DNA of 64,000 bases from Branchipolynoe longqiensis (Eukaryota; Annelida; Polychaeta; Phyllodocida; Polynoidae), in NCBI GenBank assembly GCA_030323885.1, contig CM059196.1, forward strand, positions 41,199,798 to 41,263,797, written 5' to 3'. Below the pieces are notes generated by a model. That model saw only the letters and a list, made by a program, of their open reading frames with translations, ran no database searches and had not been told where the DNA came from. Within the stretch, counting starts at the first letter, position 1. Each line of letters begins with the position of its first letter. A program made the translations under genes and the position numbers. Positions 22,006 to 32,766 of this stretch are shown here, one piece after another.

Positions 22006-22650
22006 AAAAATATTTCACTTTGAGCATCATCTGTGGCTGTACAGATGTCACGTTGCAAAATCTTTTATCGCCGCTTGGTCTTCCCATCTGTGAGGAAGGC
22101 AACCTTCGGCAACTAGTTTGAAAACTCTTTAGGACCAGTGCCTACACACTGGCCAGTCCGAGAATATAGCCACATGAGCCAACGCTTGCTCATGTTTCAT
22201 AATATGGGGGAACCAGGTGGGAGGAAGGGAGAGAAGAGAAGTGAGCGTTCTCAAAGCCTCTAAGTACTCAGACCAAGTGACCTCGCCCATTCCTATCGGT
22301 TTACAGGACTCTCCTCTGGTGATAAAGAGATGAGGTAGAAAAGATGTACGTTTTGGTTTCTTGAGCGAGGAGCCAGGGTCTAGTAGAATTCAGCAATGGC
22401 GGCAGCAGCTTGCTGTGCGCGTGACTTGGCCGAGGGAGCGGGGCGAGTTGCGATGACCGATGGACCGGCGGGCTCTAACATCTCAGCCAGATGATACCTC
22501 ATTGAGTGGGGTGACTCTTGGGGAGGGGCGACGTGGTGTTATTCTGGCTCCAACTGCACCGAGCGGTGGGCAATTAGAGGGAGTTGTGAGTGAAGCGGTC
22601 ATGGTTCTGGCGACGGAGTGGGCGTGGCCACGGGCTTGGAAGGTCGTGGT

Positions 22651-22822
22651 TGTGATATATGTGTAATAGACATCTAGACATCTAGACGTCTAGACACGTC
22701 TGTAATATATGCAAATGAGATGACTTCATGGAAAAGTTTGGCCGGCTATGGTTTGAGCCCTGGAGGGGAATAAAGTCATTCAGTATCCAGAAGTCAAAGT
22801 GTTCAGACGTTGTACTTTCACA
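22651..22822 (+). repeat. 5' LTR
   Basis: 172 bp, differing from the 3' LTR at a few scattered positions only. Contains tandem 'tctagacgtctagac'-type palindromic words and a possible polyadenylation signal 'aataaag'. Confidence 0.9.
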
Positions 22823-22841
22823 TGGTATCAGATGAGGAAGA

Positions 22842-23117
22842 ATGCCGCCCGCGAATACACTGCCGGGTTTGCGGCCTCCTGGTCAGCTTGTCCTCAGCAA
22901 CAACGCAAGATTGAACTGGAAAATATGGATCAGAGCATATGACATATATGCCACTGCTGCAGGTGTCATATTGAAGACAGAACGAGTGCAATGCTGCATC
23001 TTTCTTCACGTCGCTGGCGAAGAAGCGCAAAATGTTTTCGCCAATATGTCCATCGCCGTCGCTGACCGAGACAGGATCAGACCACTCACAGACAAGCAAG
23101 CCGAACGCCATATCTGA
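22842..23117 (+). CDS. Truncated gag-like protein of the compact LTR element
   Basis: A 91-codon frame starts 20 bp after the 5' LTR: MPPANTLPGLRPPGQLVLSN, then ARLNWKIWIRAYDIYATAAG and CCIFLHVAGEEAQNVFANM. The pattern (a small N-terminal segment, W..W......Y, then FLH..G.EA) resembles the start of gag proteins from invertebrate LTR retrotransposons, which is recalled rather than searched. It stops at 23115-23117, so capsid and nucleocapsid are largely missing. Downstream, 23155-23230 is a degenerate 'cacagatgc' tandem. Confidence 0.6.
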   Translation: MPPANTLPGLRPPGQLVLSNNARLNWKIWIRAYDIYATAAGVILKTERVQCCIFLHVAGEEAQNVFANMSIAVADRDRIRPLTDKQAERHI

Positions 23118-23679
23118 ATGGACAGATTGGAGGACAGGGCCCGAAGTGATGGCCCACAAATGCACAGATGCCTAGAGGCACAGACACGACGGCACAGATG
23201 CCAAGAAGCACAGATGCACAGATCGTCGACAGAGACGAATGGCTGTAATGAAAACAGTCTGGATAAAGACGTGCAGAACGTCAGGGCAGCTAAGCAACAG
23301 GTGAGGCAGCGAGCAGTGAATACGGAGCACCGTGATGCAAGCATCGGATGCCAGGCCACTGATATTGATATATAATTCCATCATAATATTGCTATGGACT
23401 AGTTATTAGTGGTGGTAATTGTTTTGTCAATGGAAAGAAAATACAACTGAATATGTATTTTTATTGTGTCATTATGGACAATTTGTTTTGTGGAGGCTAA
23501 GCAGCCGGCCAGTTCAAAGGACTTCAGTGCCATAGTGTGCTTGGACACTCGCTAAACCTGTGGTTTTAGTTAAGTGCTTGTATATTTTATTGTATTACTG
23601 TGTGATGAACGAGTAAACCTGGTATGTTTTATGGGGATTTTGAAACATTTCATGTCTCAGAAATACTTTGAGGGGGGGA

Positions 23680-23851
23680 TGTGATATATGCGTAATAGAC
23701 GTCTAGACGTCTACACGTCTAGACACATCTGTAATATATGCAAATGAGATGACGTCATGGAAAAGTTTGGCCGGCTATGGTTTGAGCCCTGGAGGGGAAT
23801 AAAGTCATTCAGTATCCAGAAGTCAAAGTGTTCAGATGTTGTACTTTCACA
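23680..23851 (+). repeat. 3' LTR
   Basis: Partner of 22651-22822, preceded by the polypurine tract and followed by GTGGT. Confidence 0.9.
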
Positions 23852-24111
23852 GTGGTGAGGCCCTGGGAAGGGGGCGCGGACCTTTCGAGCATGCGAACAC
23901 ATATGACAAGGTCCTTCGTCACCTGCAGGGCTTCACTCTGCAGCTCCAAGATGGTAGCAAAATCCGGGGGCTGCGGTGTAGGGTGTTGTGAAGGATGTCG
24001 TGGTGATGACGGTGGAGAAACACGGTTGCAGCTGGCCTGTGACACAAGCACCCAGACTGCCTTTCGTAGCGAGGCCACCGAAGGAGTGGGCCTATTCGGC
24101 ACTCTGTAACA

Positions 24112-24705
24112 CTGCAAACTCAATGGCTATGAGCAAAAGTGAAATATCTCTAGAACCACACTACCTAGAGACAAACTGCTTGCTACACATATAGAAAACA
24201 TATTCAACGAATAGATTATATTAAATTTATAAGGTTAGGGTTCGCATTTCTATTAATTTTGAATAAAATCAACGTTTTGCACTGCGCGTACCGGCAAACT
24301 CAATGCATTGGCAATGTCAATATCTCTAAAACCACACCACCTAGAAACAAACTGTTTGGTACACATATAGAAAATATATTCAACGAATAGATTATATTAA
24401 ATTTATAAGGTTAGGGTTCTGTATTTCTATTAATTTTGAATAAAATAGATGTTTTGCACTGGGCGTCCCGCCAAACTCAGTGCATTGTCAATGGCCGTGA
24501 GCAATCTTCATACAGAATTAGTGAAATATCTCTAAAACCACACCACCTAGAGACAAACGGATTGGTACACATATAGAAAACATATTCAACGAATAGATTA
24601 TATTAAATTCATAAGGTTAGGGTTCTGCTTTTCTATTAATTTTGAATAAAATAAACGTTTTGCACTGCGCGTACCGGCAAACTCAAAGCATTGTCAATGG
24701 CCGTT
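24112..24705 (+). repeat. ~206-bp satellite, three units
   Basis: Three units of the satellite carried at 9706-10688 and 37376-38352. Words include 'tctaaaaccacaccacctag', 'gattatattaaatttataag' and 'gttttgcactgcgcgtacc'. The second unit lacks its start. No terminal inverted repeat is obvious here. Confidence 0.85.
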
Positions 24706-24752
24706 TAGGCCCACTAATACCGACGGAAAAACTAACTACGCCACATGTCCCC

Positions 24753-24850
24753 CATTAGTGTTGCTCCATTGAGAGGCGGTGGCAAAGTGACTGGGAGGTG
24801 GGGGGTTGGTCACGTGCTGAGTGAGGACTTGCCTCGTGCAAAAATTAAAT
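24753..24850 (-). repeat. Split direct repeat A1 of element 2
   Basis: Partner of 21702-21800, about 3 kb away. Confidence 0.75.
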
Positions 24851-25367
24851 ATGTTGACTCGTCAACATACCTAATGAGAGTGGCCATAACTAATGTAGTG
24901 GATAACACGACTCACTGTACATGCTCCGCAGAAAAGGTCTATTGTCATTATTTTGTCTGCAATTAAGGATGTATTAAGCCCTTGGTTCAGACAGATCACA
25001 TAACATTTTGTCGGTAACTGCTTGCTCTATCTCCGCTGAATACATATTTGTACGGTCCTGGCACTTAAGCACATTTTTCTAAAATAATCTCACATTGAGG
25101 AAACTCGATTCAGCAATTTAATTAGACTGAGAATCTTTGGGAAACCGCAAAGTACGATTTGGAGGTTAATTTGAGAATGTTCATTTCAAGCAGTGTGAGT
25201 TTACACCCATGGATAGCCTCGTAATGCACTTATATTTAGTGTGTACACAGCTGAACTGTGCAGATGTAGGCTCACACAGGAGGGAGATTACAGGTAAGAT
25301 GAAACAACACCCGGTGTAATTAAAGGTAAACAAAGGCAGAGAAAGCAGCCTGTGGCATTATGGTGTA
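24851..25367. other. AT-rich intergenic, nothing recognised
   Basis: No gene or repeat recognised. Confidence 0.5.
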
Positions 25368-26036
25368 TACATGATACTGTCTCAAAAGGTGCTAAGCAAT
25401 ATGGGACAAAACTTTGTCCATTGTAACGATCAACATACTATCTGCTTATGCATTTGCTCAGGATAAACTGATTTGTATTTTACATGGTGTTTCATGATCC
25501 CAATAGAATACATATTGATTTGAAGCAAATGTCCTTGTGTTTTCAGTGTAATGGCCAGGGGAGACATGAAGGGCCAGGGGAGACATAATAGAAGCATTCA
25601 AACACGTCACTGGAAGATATGCGGTTGATGCTAGATACCTGAAGCTGGCCAACTGTAAAACTAGAGGTCATCGATACAAGCTGAAGAAGGAAAGATCAAT
25701 AAAACCTGTCAGACAGCTATTCTTCAGTAACAGGATAGTAAATGCCTGGAACGCATTGCCTGAACATGTCATAGAAGCGCCTTCCGTCAACGCCTTCAAA
25801 GGCAGACTGGATAAGCATTGGAGGGGGCTGCAATATTGCACACATCCGGTACTCGATGCATTTAATCCTAGTAAATCAAATTTTGACATGCATCGACCTG
25901 ATACAGGCTATAAGCCTAACAAAATCAGAAGCGGATGAGTATGAGTATGAGTAACCGTTTCTGTGCTGTTTTGTGTCAATCGTTACAATGGACACCAAAG
26001 AAAGGAGTTATCACCTTTTGAGACAGGCTCATATGT
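25368..26036. mobile_element. MITE family 4 (TGAGACTGTCTC), interrupted
   Basis: Left part 25368-25537 and right part about 25958-26036 together match the uninterrupted 240-bp copy at 55509-55750. Termini are 'atgatactgtctcaaaagg' and 'ccttttgagacaggctcat'. A LINE tail lies in the middle. Confidence 0.85.
25553..25952 (+). pseudogene. CR1/L2-like LINE ORF2 C-terminus
   Basis: Open frame from 25576 to the stop at 25936-25938: DIIEAFKHVTGRYAVD, then NCKTRGHRYKLKKER, RQLFFSNRIVNAWNALPEHV and APSVNAFKGRLDKHW. This order is the well-known C-terminal end of CR1, L2 and related LINE polymerases. Everything upstream is lost. The 3' end is the tandem 'atgagt' (25936-25952), the short-repeat tail usual in this clade. 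A 'gccaggggagacat' duplication marks the 5' junction (25553-25586). Confidence 0.9.
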
Positions 26037-26345
26037 ATATATGTACGTATGTATATATGTATATATGTATATATGTATATATGTATATATGTACGTATGT
26101 ACATATGTATATATGTATATATGTACATATGTATATATGTATATATGTATATATGTACATATGTATATATGTATATATGTATATATGTATATATCTACAT
26201 ATGTACATATGTACATATATGTATATATGTATACATGTATATATGCATATATGTATCTATGTATATATATGTATATATATATTCATATATATATATATAT
26301 ACGAATATACATATCTATACGAATATACATATATGTATGCATTTA
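26034..26345. repeat. (TATATG)n / (TACATATG) simple repeat
   Basis: About 310 bp of imperfect ATATGT hexamers with TA-only interruptions. All its open frames are MYICIY-type artefacts. Confidence 0.95.
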
Positions 26346-26692
26346 TATTTAGCCAAATTAATTTAATATGCATGTTTGGTGCGAGGGGTTCCCACCCAGC
26401 AATAACCCTGAGAGCTGGCGGGGGGACTCCATAAATGCCCCAAGGAGGAATAATATATAGAGTACATGTACCCCTTGCATTTATACTCGCATAATGCATT
26501 GTTCATTACTTATATAAATGTGTATATTGCTGACGCGGCATAAAATCACCATCAATCAATCAATCATTAAATCCAGAGTTGACCACAATCCAAATTTTAT
26601 CTGAGAGGACAGACACTGCAGGAACTGTATATAAGGATCTACGAAACGAGTTTATCACCAAACAGCATTTGGGCATTATTCTCGTTTGTTTC
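26346..26692. other. Intergenic, nothing recognised
   Basis: A 'caccatcaatcaatcaatcatt' stretch near 26549-26570 resembles the LINE (CAAT)n tail without its body. Confidence 0.45.
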
Positions 26693-26941
26693 ATGTTGTT
26701 CATATCCTAGTAACATCTAACATCATATCAGGATGGGTACCGTCTTATGATAGTACACACTCATGGCAACTTCATAGTGTTGCCCCACTGGGAGACCATG
26801 ACCTAATATGGACCAGTATCAGTCACATTATCCTGATACTGTGCTAACCAGTCATTGTCCTATCCTATTAAAACCGAGTGTCGGGCTCGGTATAGGAACA
26901 AGTATAAACTTTGTAAGTCATTGAATTTACTCGGCCGGTCA
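26693..26941 (-). repeat. SINE-A, reverse, diverged
   Basis: From the tail block 'tcctagtaacatctaacatc' to 'cattgaatttactcggccgg'; head lost. Confidence 0.8.
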
Positions 26942-27128
26942 GTCATGAATTGTTAGTACAACTGGACCAAGTAAATGTTAGTAAAGTGGAACCAAGTTGC
27001 GGATCGTGTGAATTATATCGGTTGAAAAGGGACCGGACTAAAAGGACTATAGTGTGAGTTGGGGGGCCAAATAAAAGAGCCAGTGTTCCACCACTTCTAC
27101 TCCACCCTGACGCGTCCATCCACTCTAA

Positions 27129-27603
27129 GCGTGATTGATTGATTGATTGGTGGTTGCTTGACGCCGAGTTGGCAGCATAGGCCATATTCTCGGCGAGAAA
27201 TGTTTGTTTTTTGTTCAAACCATCGCTTTTACATGTAAAAGCAGACAATCAATTATGTGCCAATAGACACTCATTAAATTAGAAAGCTCACAATCATATA
27301 TTTGTGGTCAAGGGAAACAAATTCCCATAGAAAAAGAAAAGTTTGATTAATAATTGATAGAATCTATTTAGTAAACTATATGAGGTGGTACAGTCCAGCT
27401 GCCCTCAAAAAGGCTAAAATGTTTTCCTGTTTTACCTTAGTAAAAAGGTCATGCATACTGTCTGCAGTGTAGAACTGTTACTGTAGGGGCAAAAAATCAA
27501 CGCAACTTAGTAAAATGTGTTTGAGTGTCAGCGGGGACTGACACCCAATACATTCAGGGGGAGGTTCCCCCTTGAGCAGAAAAGCATGTGTAAGCCACGA
27601 GTA
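27129..27603 (-). pseudogene. LINE 3' end (RNase H family), reverse
   Basis: Starts with the (GATT)n run at 27126-27140 and matches the 3' untranslated region and cysteine-rich C-terminus of 16930-18340 (ends at the codons for GHSW). No complete domain remains. Confidence 0.85.
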
Positions 27604-27744
27604 CTGCTATGTTCACAGATGTCAGGCTTTTATTTCAGTGTCTTATACACACAAGTAAACTACAGGAAGACATGAATAGCCCATGTTTACATTAAATTAA
27701 TAAGGGTAACATTTAGGAAAATCTTGTTTTCTTGTGAATAATAC

Positions 27745-27912
27745 TGAGGTAACCTGCATTGACCTCTTAGGCAAGCAACCACATATCAGGTAGGCATGGA
27801 TAGGGTGGTGGCATCACGAAGCCTAGGCAGTGTAATGGTTAGCACACTAGTCCTGGAATGGCAGGAAGTGTGGGTTCGAATACTGCTCTAGGCGCAAGAT
27901 TTCCCATTTGCA
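27745..27912 (+). repeat. SINE-B copy
   Basis: 'ctgcattgacctcttaggca' block, A-box 'agtgtaatggttagcacact', B-box 'gtgggttcgaatactgc' and 'ctaggcgcaagatttcccat'. Matches 2551-2712. Confidence 0.8.
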
Positions 27913-28479
27913 CCCCCCCCCCCCACCGCGACAATACATTATGAATTCAACCAAAAAAGACATGTAAAAAAAAGTACATATTCAATGATTTAATGGTTGT
28001 TCTTTAACATTTTCTTTAGAGATAGTTTTAAAGTTGTGGAAATATCAGGATCATTTAGAAGGGGTTATCAAAATGAAACGTTCTCACGTATTTCACAAGT
28101 CAACACTAGCTGCCCATCAGTTGTGAGTGATTCTTCAAACTGTCAGTGATTCAGTCAGCTTAATCTGACCCAGTTTAAGCAGGGACTCTTGTTATCTGGC
28201 AAACAACATCCACGGACCAAATTTCTGCGTTCATTCCTTACTCTGTCTGATCTTTAAACTATTATTTATCCACCGATCTGAGCAAGCCGAGATTAGATTC
28301 TGGAATCAGAGTAGTCTCGAGTATCGATTACGAATTCATTATCAAATCAGATGAGGGGGCGTTGGAGCTTCGCATTCGTGGGAACATGATCGAGACATGA
28401 TAAGCAAGTCCTTGGTGCAAAATAAAAGGATATAAGACAACAAATGCCTAAGAAATTGCTATGTAGTATATCTGAATAT
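27913..28479. other. Intergenic, nothing recognised
   Basis: Contains a C run at 27916-27926. No gene recognised. Confidence 0.45.
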
Positions 28480-28608
28480 ATATACACATAAATACATAAA
28501 TGTATGAATACATAAACAGATAAATACATAAATACATTGATACATATATACATATATATACATATATATATATACATATATATATACATATATACATATA
28601 CATAAAAT
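28480..28608. repeat. (ATACAT)n simple repeat
   Basis: Imperfect hexamer array, complementary in composition to 26034-26345. Confidence 0.9.
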
Positions 28609-28756
28609 GCTCCATTGCGACTGACACTGGTCTAGATCCGGTGGAGGCGAAGAGGTTAGGTGGAGCCACCGGTAAAGTGTTGGTCTTACGGAGTATAACA
28701 ACTAATAGTAATAATTAACCGTTGCATATCTTTATACTTGCATAATTCGTAATGCA

Positions 28757-29290
28757 TCACATATACATATATACATATACACATATATACATATATACAT
28801 ATACACATATATACATATAATCATATACACATATACACATGTATACATAGATACATAGATACATATATACATAGATAAATAGTTACATAGATACATATAC
28901 ACATACATACAAAGATGCATCGATACATATATACATATATACATACATCCAATATATATACATATACACATATATACATAGATACATATATCCATATATA
29001 CATAAATACATATACACATCTACATTGATACATCGATATATATATATATATATATATAGATACATATATATAGATGCATAGATACATATATACATAGATA
29101 CACATATACATAAATCCATGAATCCATAAGTCCATAAGTCCATAAATACATAATTCATAAATAAATACACAAATATACAAATACCTGAATATACAAATAC
29201 ATAAATATATACATGGACACATGAACATATGAACACATGAACACATAAATACATGAATACAAACATATATATAGATAATATATACATATG
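28757..29290. repeat. (ATACAT)n simple repeat, long
   Basis: More than 500 bp of ATACAT and ATAAATAC words with a TA block at 29038-29057. Frames read as MYICIY repeats and are not genes. Confidence 0.95.
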
Positions 29291-29779
29291 TCATTGGGAA
29301 AAACGTTGACGTGAGAATGGAGGTCTCATTGCTCATGGGCACAGCTGACGCAGAGGCTGGGTTGGGTAAAACAAGACTTGTATTCGTGCGCGGCCCTCCC
29401 GGGGCATTATACAATCATGAGTGAGGCTGGCAGGCGAGGAGCGCTCGAGCGAAGGTCCTGCTATTAAGAAGGATGGGGGGGGGGGGGATGAGAATGTTAT
29501 GAGGGAGGATGAGACAGATGAGCAAGGTAACATTGAGTTAGCGAAAGAGAGAAGTAACATATATACAATACAAGTATACATTAATGAGATAATTAACATT
29601 AAGTGTAGAGGATGATAGTTATTTATGAATTATATGATAATAGTCAACTGCTTGGGTGTCAGTTGTGCTTTTTAAATTGAAAGGTAATTGATATTTTAGA
29701 AATTAATTGATTTGTTGTTGAATGTTTGTTGATTGACCTGTGGCCAAGCAAAGGCCAAGCCATGGAGATTGTAGTTTGT

Positions 29780-30776
29780 TTATTTTTTGGTGGCGTGGAT
29801 TAGGGCATAGCCAACTTTGTTAGAGTCTCTGGTGATAATGTCTTTTTTGTGGGCGTTTGAGGCCCAGCCCCCGAATCGCTGGACCTCCAGCTCGGTGCTC
29901 ACGGAGGCGAATGCGACTGTGGCTGCTGCTTTCCGTATGGTCTGCAGGCTGTGTGGTTGGGGGACTCCATTTTCCTTTTGGGCCATCTTCCATTGGCTGG
30001 CCATTTATGGGATGGCCATTGTGGTCCCATCCTTGGGGATGACGAGGGGGGGTTGGTGTTTGTGGGTGGTTGGCGATTCGCGTATCATCTCGATGTAGGC
30101 GACTACTGGGCAGAATAGGGGGTCGTGTGACGGGGCCATCCACCTGTCACGGGATTGGTGGCCAGACTGCATATTCTTTGCTCATTTCTGGTGAATTAGC
30201 AGGCGCCCCTCGGTGAGGGTGGCGTCTGCCTGGGTAGCGTGTCTGGTGTGGTCAAAGGTCGCTGCGGATTGAGGAGCGACTTCCGACTGCCTGGCTCCAG
30301 TGAAGAACATGATGAGAATCGTTGTTGCTACCACCTGACCCTCCTTAGTCCGGTTGAGTCGTTGCACTGCCCTCTTGATCACTTGTATGGGTGCATCCTG
30401 TGCTGGGCAAGGCGTATGCAACTTTGATTGTCTTAGGGTGTCTAGGGCGAGCTTGACTGTTATATGGTCGAGGGGTGCTGTTGTGGCCTCTTGCATGCAG
30501 AAGTGCATCCGTATGTGTGAGGCGGAGTTGGCGACCGAGGATGGGCACTGTCGGGCCGCTAGCTCCTCGAGCCAGCAGCTTAAATCCATTGGTGTGGGGG
30601 TGAGGGGGGGCCACTCGATATATGTGGCAGTGTTGGGTGTAGGCTGCCACCATGCTGTTGTAGTTCGCCCAGGTGCCTGGCGCCCTCACCTCGGTCTGCC
30701 TGACCTCTGCAACGTGGGTCAGCTTTGCGTAGTCCGCATTTGCATGAGAGAATGGGTTGAAGTTGTTCGTAGGCAT
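29780..30776 (-). pseudogene. Tyrosine recombinase of the DIRS/Ngaro-type element
   Basis: Three frame pieces. The N-terminal core-binding part has TWANYNSMVAAYTQHC. The middle has VVATTILIMFFTGARQSEVA, with the first catalytic Arg in GARQSE. The C-terminal piece has HSLQTIRKAAATVAFASVS and QRFGGWASNAHKK. In the family the box is HxxR and the nucleophile is a Tyr after the GxW block. Here HxxR reads HSLQ and the AYKxYI-like segment reads AHKKDI, so an Arg and the catalytic Tyr appear lost. Frameshifts near 30180-30010 confirm decay. Confidence 0.8.
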
Positions 30777-30829
30777 GGACAGATGGTATAATAGGGGAGG
30801 TGCCTCTTTGAATGCATATGCGTGCTGCG

Positions 30830-31340
30830 GTGTCCTGATGCACCGGGCTGATGTGTGCCCTCCTCAGTGCATCAGTCACAATGTTGTCTACACCAGGTAT
30901 GTGTTCATAGGTGATACAAATATTGTGGACAGCCTGGAATATCCATGCCACCCTTGCTATTTGGAAGAGGCGAGGGTTGTGCCCACGCCCGGTTGTTAGG
31001 ACTTGTATGGCTGCCATATTGTCACATCTTATGTGGCTCCCCTTGTCGATGTATCGGACGAGCGTATGTTATGCGACCAGGACATTGGCAGCCTCGAGCT
31101 GTGTAATTCTGCCCTGGTCATCTGCTTGGTGGTCGTCAAGTCGGGCTGAGTAGGCGTGTGTGTCGTCGGCCCCACCTATCCACCCATACATGCATATCTG
31201 ACAATGTGCCTGTTGGGCTTGTTTGGAGAAATGATGCAGGTGCCATTCCATTGGTGTGTGAACTCCGGGAACCACGCGATGTCGAGCCTCATCTCTTCGC
31301 TGATGATGGTGCGGTTAGTGGTCATGGCCGGGAGCGCTTG
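30830..31340 (-). pseudogene. RNase H domain of the DIRS/Ngaro-type element
   Basis: Minus-strand frame with LDIAWFPGVHTPMEWHL, ICMYGWIGGADDT, ITQLEAANVLVA (conserved Glu), then after a stop HIRCDNMAAIQVLTTGRGHN (conserved Asp-Asn) and HIPGVDNIVTDALRRAH (last Asp). This set is typical of DIRS-group RNase H. The first Asp position appears altered. A stop near 31068 breaks the frame. Confidence 0.85.
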
Positions 31341-31899
31341 TAGGAGGCGGCCGAGGAAGTGTCAAGTTGAGGGGCCCAGTTGGGGGGGGGGGCGTTGGTG
31401 CCGGGGGGGGGCGGCGGGGGGGCGCCCAGCCTGGCCACTGCCCCAGCCAGTCGCCCCCCCCCCCCCACTCTGTGTCGCCCGCGTCGCCTAGGTGTTGACA
31501 GCCGTCATCGGCGGTGGGGGGTGGGGGGGGGAGCTTGGTGGTTTTGGCAAGCCCCTGTGGGTGGGGCGACTACATGTTTGGAGGTGCCGGGATGGTGTTG
31601 GGAGCCGGGTGTGTGTGTGGAGGCGATGGTGTCGGTTGGGACATGCGAGTAGCCGAGGGATTAGCGCCGCTCGGGAGGGCTCGGCTGGCGATGGCAGCGG
31701 TGGCTCCCCTTGCGGGGGTCTGTGTCACCTTTGCTTTGATGTCGGTGGTTGGCTTCGCTACTTTCGCAGTGTTTGCTGTGATCAGGTGCATCGGTGGGCG
31801 GTGCAATGTCCCGTATACATGGGGTGGTGTGCCGGTGGAAGGTGCGTGTGGTGGGGGGTGCCTCAGGGCCATGCGCCCCTTGTGCTTCCCCCCTTGCTA

Positions 31900-32640
31900 G
31901 TTTTTTGCCGTGGTGTTCGTTGTTTTCCTCCAGCAGTGCTGTTCGGCATGGTCATAAAATGCCTGTGTTATTCAGTAGCAATAAGCACAGGCATGGACCA
32001 CGTCCTTCATTCCTTCATGATGGTGTTGTTTTTGGGTACAGCGCCTTGTAGAGTTGAAGTTGAAGCCAGTGCAGGGGTGCTCGTGAGGCTCAGCCTCTAT
32101 GCGCCTCCCCCCCCCCCCCCGCAGTCTTGTCGGCTGCATTGTGACTGTGAGCGCTTGCCATGTCGTCCCTTGACAAGGTGGGGTTGTAGCTGTGTGGGTG
32201 CAAAATTAGCTCTGTCGTTTTGTATCTCCTGACGGTCGTGTCAGGAGAAAATGTTTTGTGACCACTCCCTCACGTCCGCTCAGGGCTTCCTGACACAGTC
32301 ATCCATAATGCATTTAAGGCGGGCAAACATGTGAGGGAACTCACGACTATCGTAGGCTGGATGGTCATATATAGGGCCATGAAGGCCCTCATGTACTCCC
32401 TCTCCGTCATCGAGCTCCTAGCAGCGAGCTTTTGAGTGACAGAGCCACATTCAGGTCGTTTAATCTACATGTAGGGCTTGAGATAGGATTTGTGATGAAC
32501 ATATCATGGAGAATGGCCTTCCTACCTTCTATCCTCCTGTATCTTGCCTGGTGTCTGTCCAGATCATCCTCCGAGTCGGCATCGCGGTCGTCTTGCCTCC
32601 TGCATCGACACCGTTCGGACCTGCTGGGAGAGCGGATCAT
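31900..32640 (-). pseudogene. Gag-like ORF1 remnant with Cys/His cluster
   Basis: Minus-strand pieces: RSPSRSERCRCRRQDDRDAD (basic/acidic start) and IEGRKAILHDMFITN, a frameshift near 32420, TEREYMRAFMALYMTIQPTI, then the cluster PCTGFNFNSTRRC, VVHACAYCY and a later HAEQHC. The cluster pattern (C-x9-C, H-x-C-x2-C, H-x4-C) is close to that in the ORF at 19714-20925, tying both to the same group. Confidence 0.65.
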
Positions 32641-32646
32641 GTTGCT

Positions 32647-32766
32647 GGCGGCTTGGTCTCTCAGTGAGGCAGCACTGTAAAGTTCCCATGAGTGTTCACT
32701 GTCACAAGTCGGTACCCATCCTGATGTGACCTTTTATGTTATTAGGATGTAAAACAACAACAAATA
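32647..32766 (+). repeat. SINE-A 3' half fragment
   Basis: 'ggcttggtctctcagtgagg', 'gtcacaagtcggtacccatc' and 'aggatgtaaaacaacaacaa'. Confidence 0.8.

Larger units (their letters stand above)
22651..23851 (+). mobile_element. Compact LTR retrotransposon with gag-like ORF only
   Basis: Two 172-bp LTRs (22651-22822, 23680-23851) start TGTGA and end TCACA. The element is flanked by the 5-bp duplication GTGGT (22646-22650 and 23852-23856). Directly after the 5' LTR 'tggtatcag' fits a primer-binding site; a purine tract 'gagggggggatg' precedes the 3' LTR. The interior is only 857 bp and has no polymerase, so it is non-autonomous (TRIM-like). It sits inside the ORF of split-direct-repeat element 2. 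Confidence 0.9.
22483..24111 (-). pseudogene. Gag-like ORF1 fragment of element 2, split by an LTR element
   Basis: On the minus strand an open frame from within the satellite junction (about 24111) reads to 23852 with PPDFATILELQSEALQVTKD, a helix-forming, coiled-coil-like stretch. It runs into the LTR element. On the far side (22650 to the stop at 22485-22483) the frame stays open if one copy of the 5-bp duplication and the insert are disregarded. The insertion therefore probably broke a once-open frame. The helix before a proline-rich part recalls the N-terminus of the ORF at 19714-20925, but no domain can be named with certainty. Confidence 0.5.
21361..24850 (-). mobile_element. Split-direct-repeat retroelement 2, interrupted
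   Basis: On the minus strand: A1 (24850-24753), interior, B1 (22005-21806), A2 (21800-21702), B2 (21559-21361). The order is the same as in element 1 but the repeats differ in sequence. The interior holds a gag-like ORF fragment split by an LTR element (22651-23851) and a satellite array (24112-24705) between ORF and A1. A2 and B2 are separated by about 140 bp, more than in element 1, so the exact ends are less sure. Confidence 0.6.
29780..32640 (-). mobile_element. Decayed DIRS/Ngaro-type retrotransposon
   Basis: Minus-strand order: gag-like region (32640 to about 31900), RNase H (31340 to 30830) and tyrosine recombinase (30776 to 29780). The RNase H-recombinase order and the gag zinc cluster fit DIRS/Ngaro elements. 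The reverse transcriptase palm expected between gag and RNase H is not visible; GC-rich sequence (31350-31870) takes its place. Several frameshifts and stops make it inactive. A SINE-A fragment starts 6 bp outside the 5' end. Terminal repeats were not found. Confidence 0.8.

Noticed and set aside
25963..26434. Long frames reading [10 protein letters not shown]
   Set aside because: Translation of the (TATATG)n array, open on both strands; same for 28347-29414.
31380..32232. Plus-strand Gly/Val-rich frames of up to 246 codons
   Set aside because: They lie opposite the DIRS/Ngaro relic; Gly runs come from poly-G; no domain.
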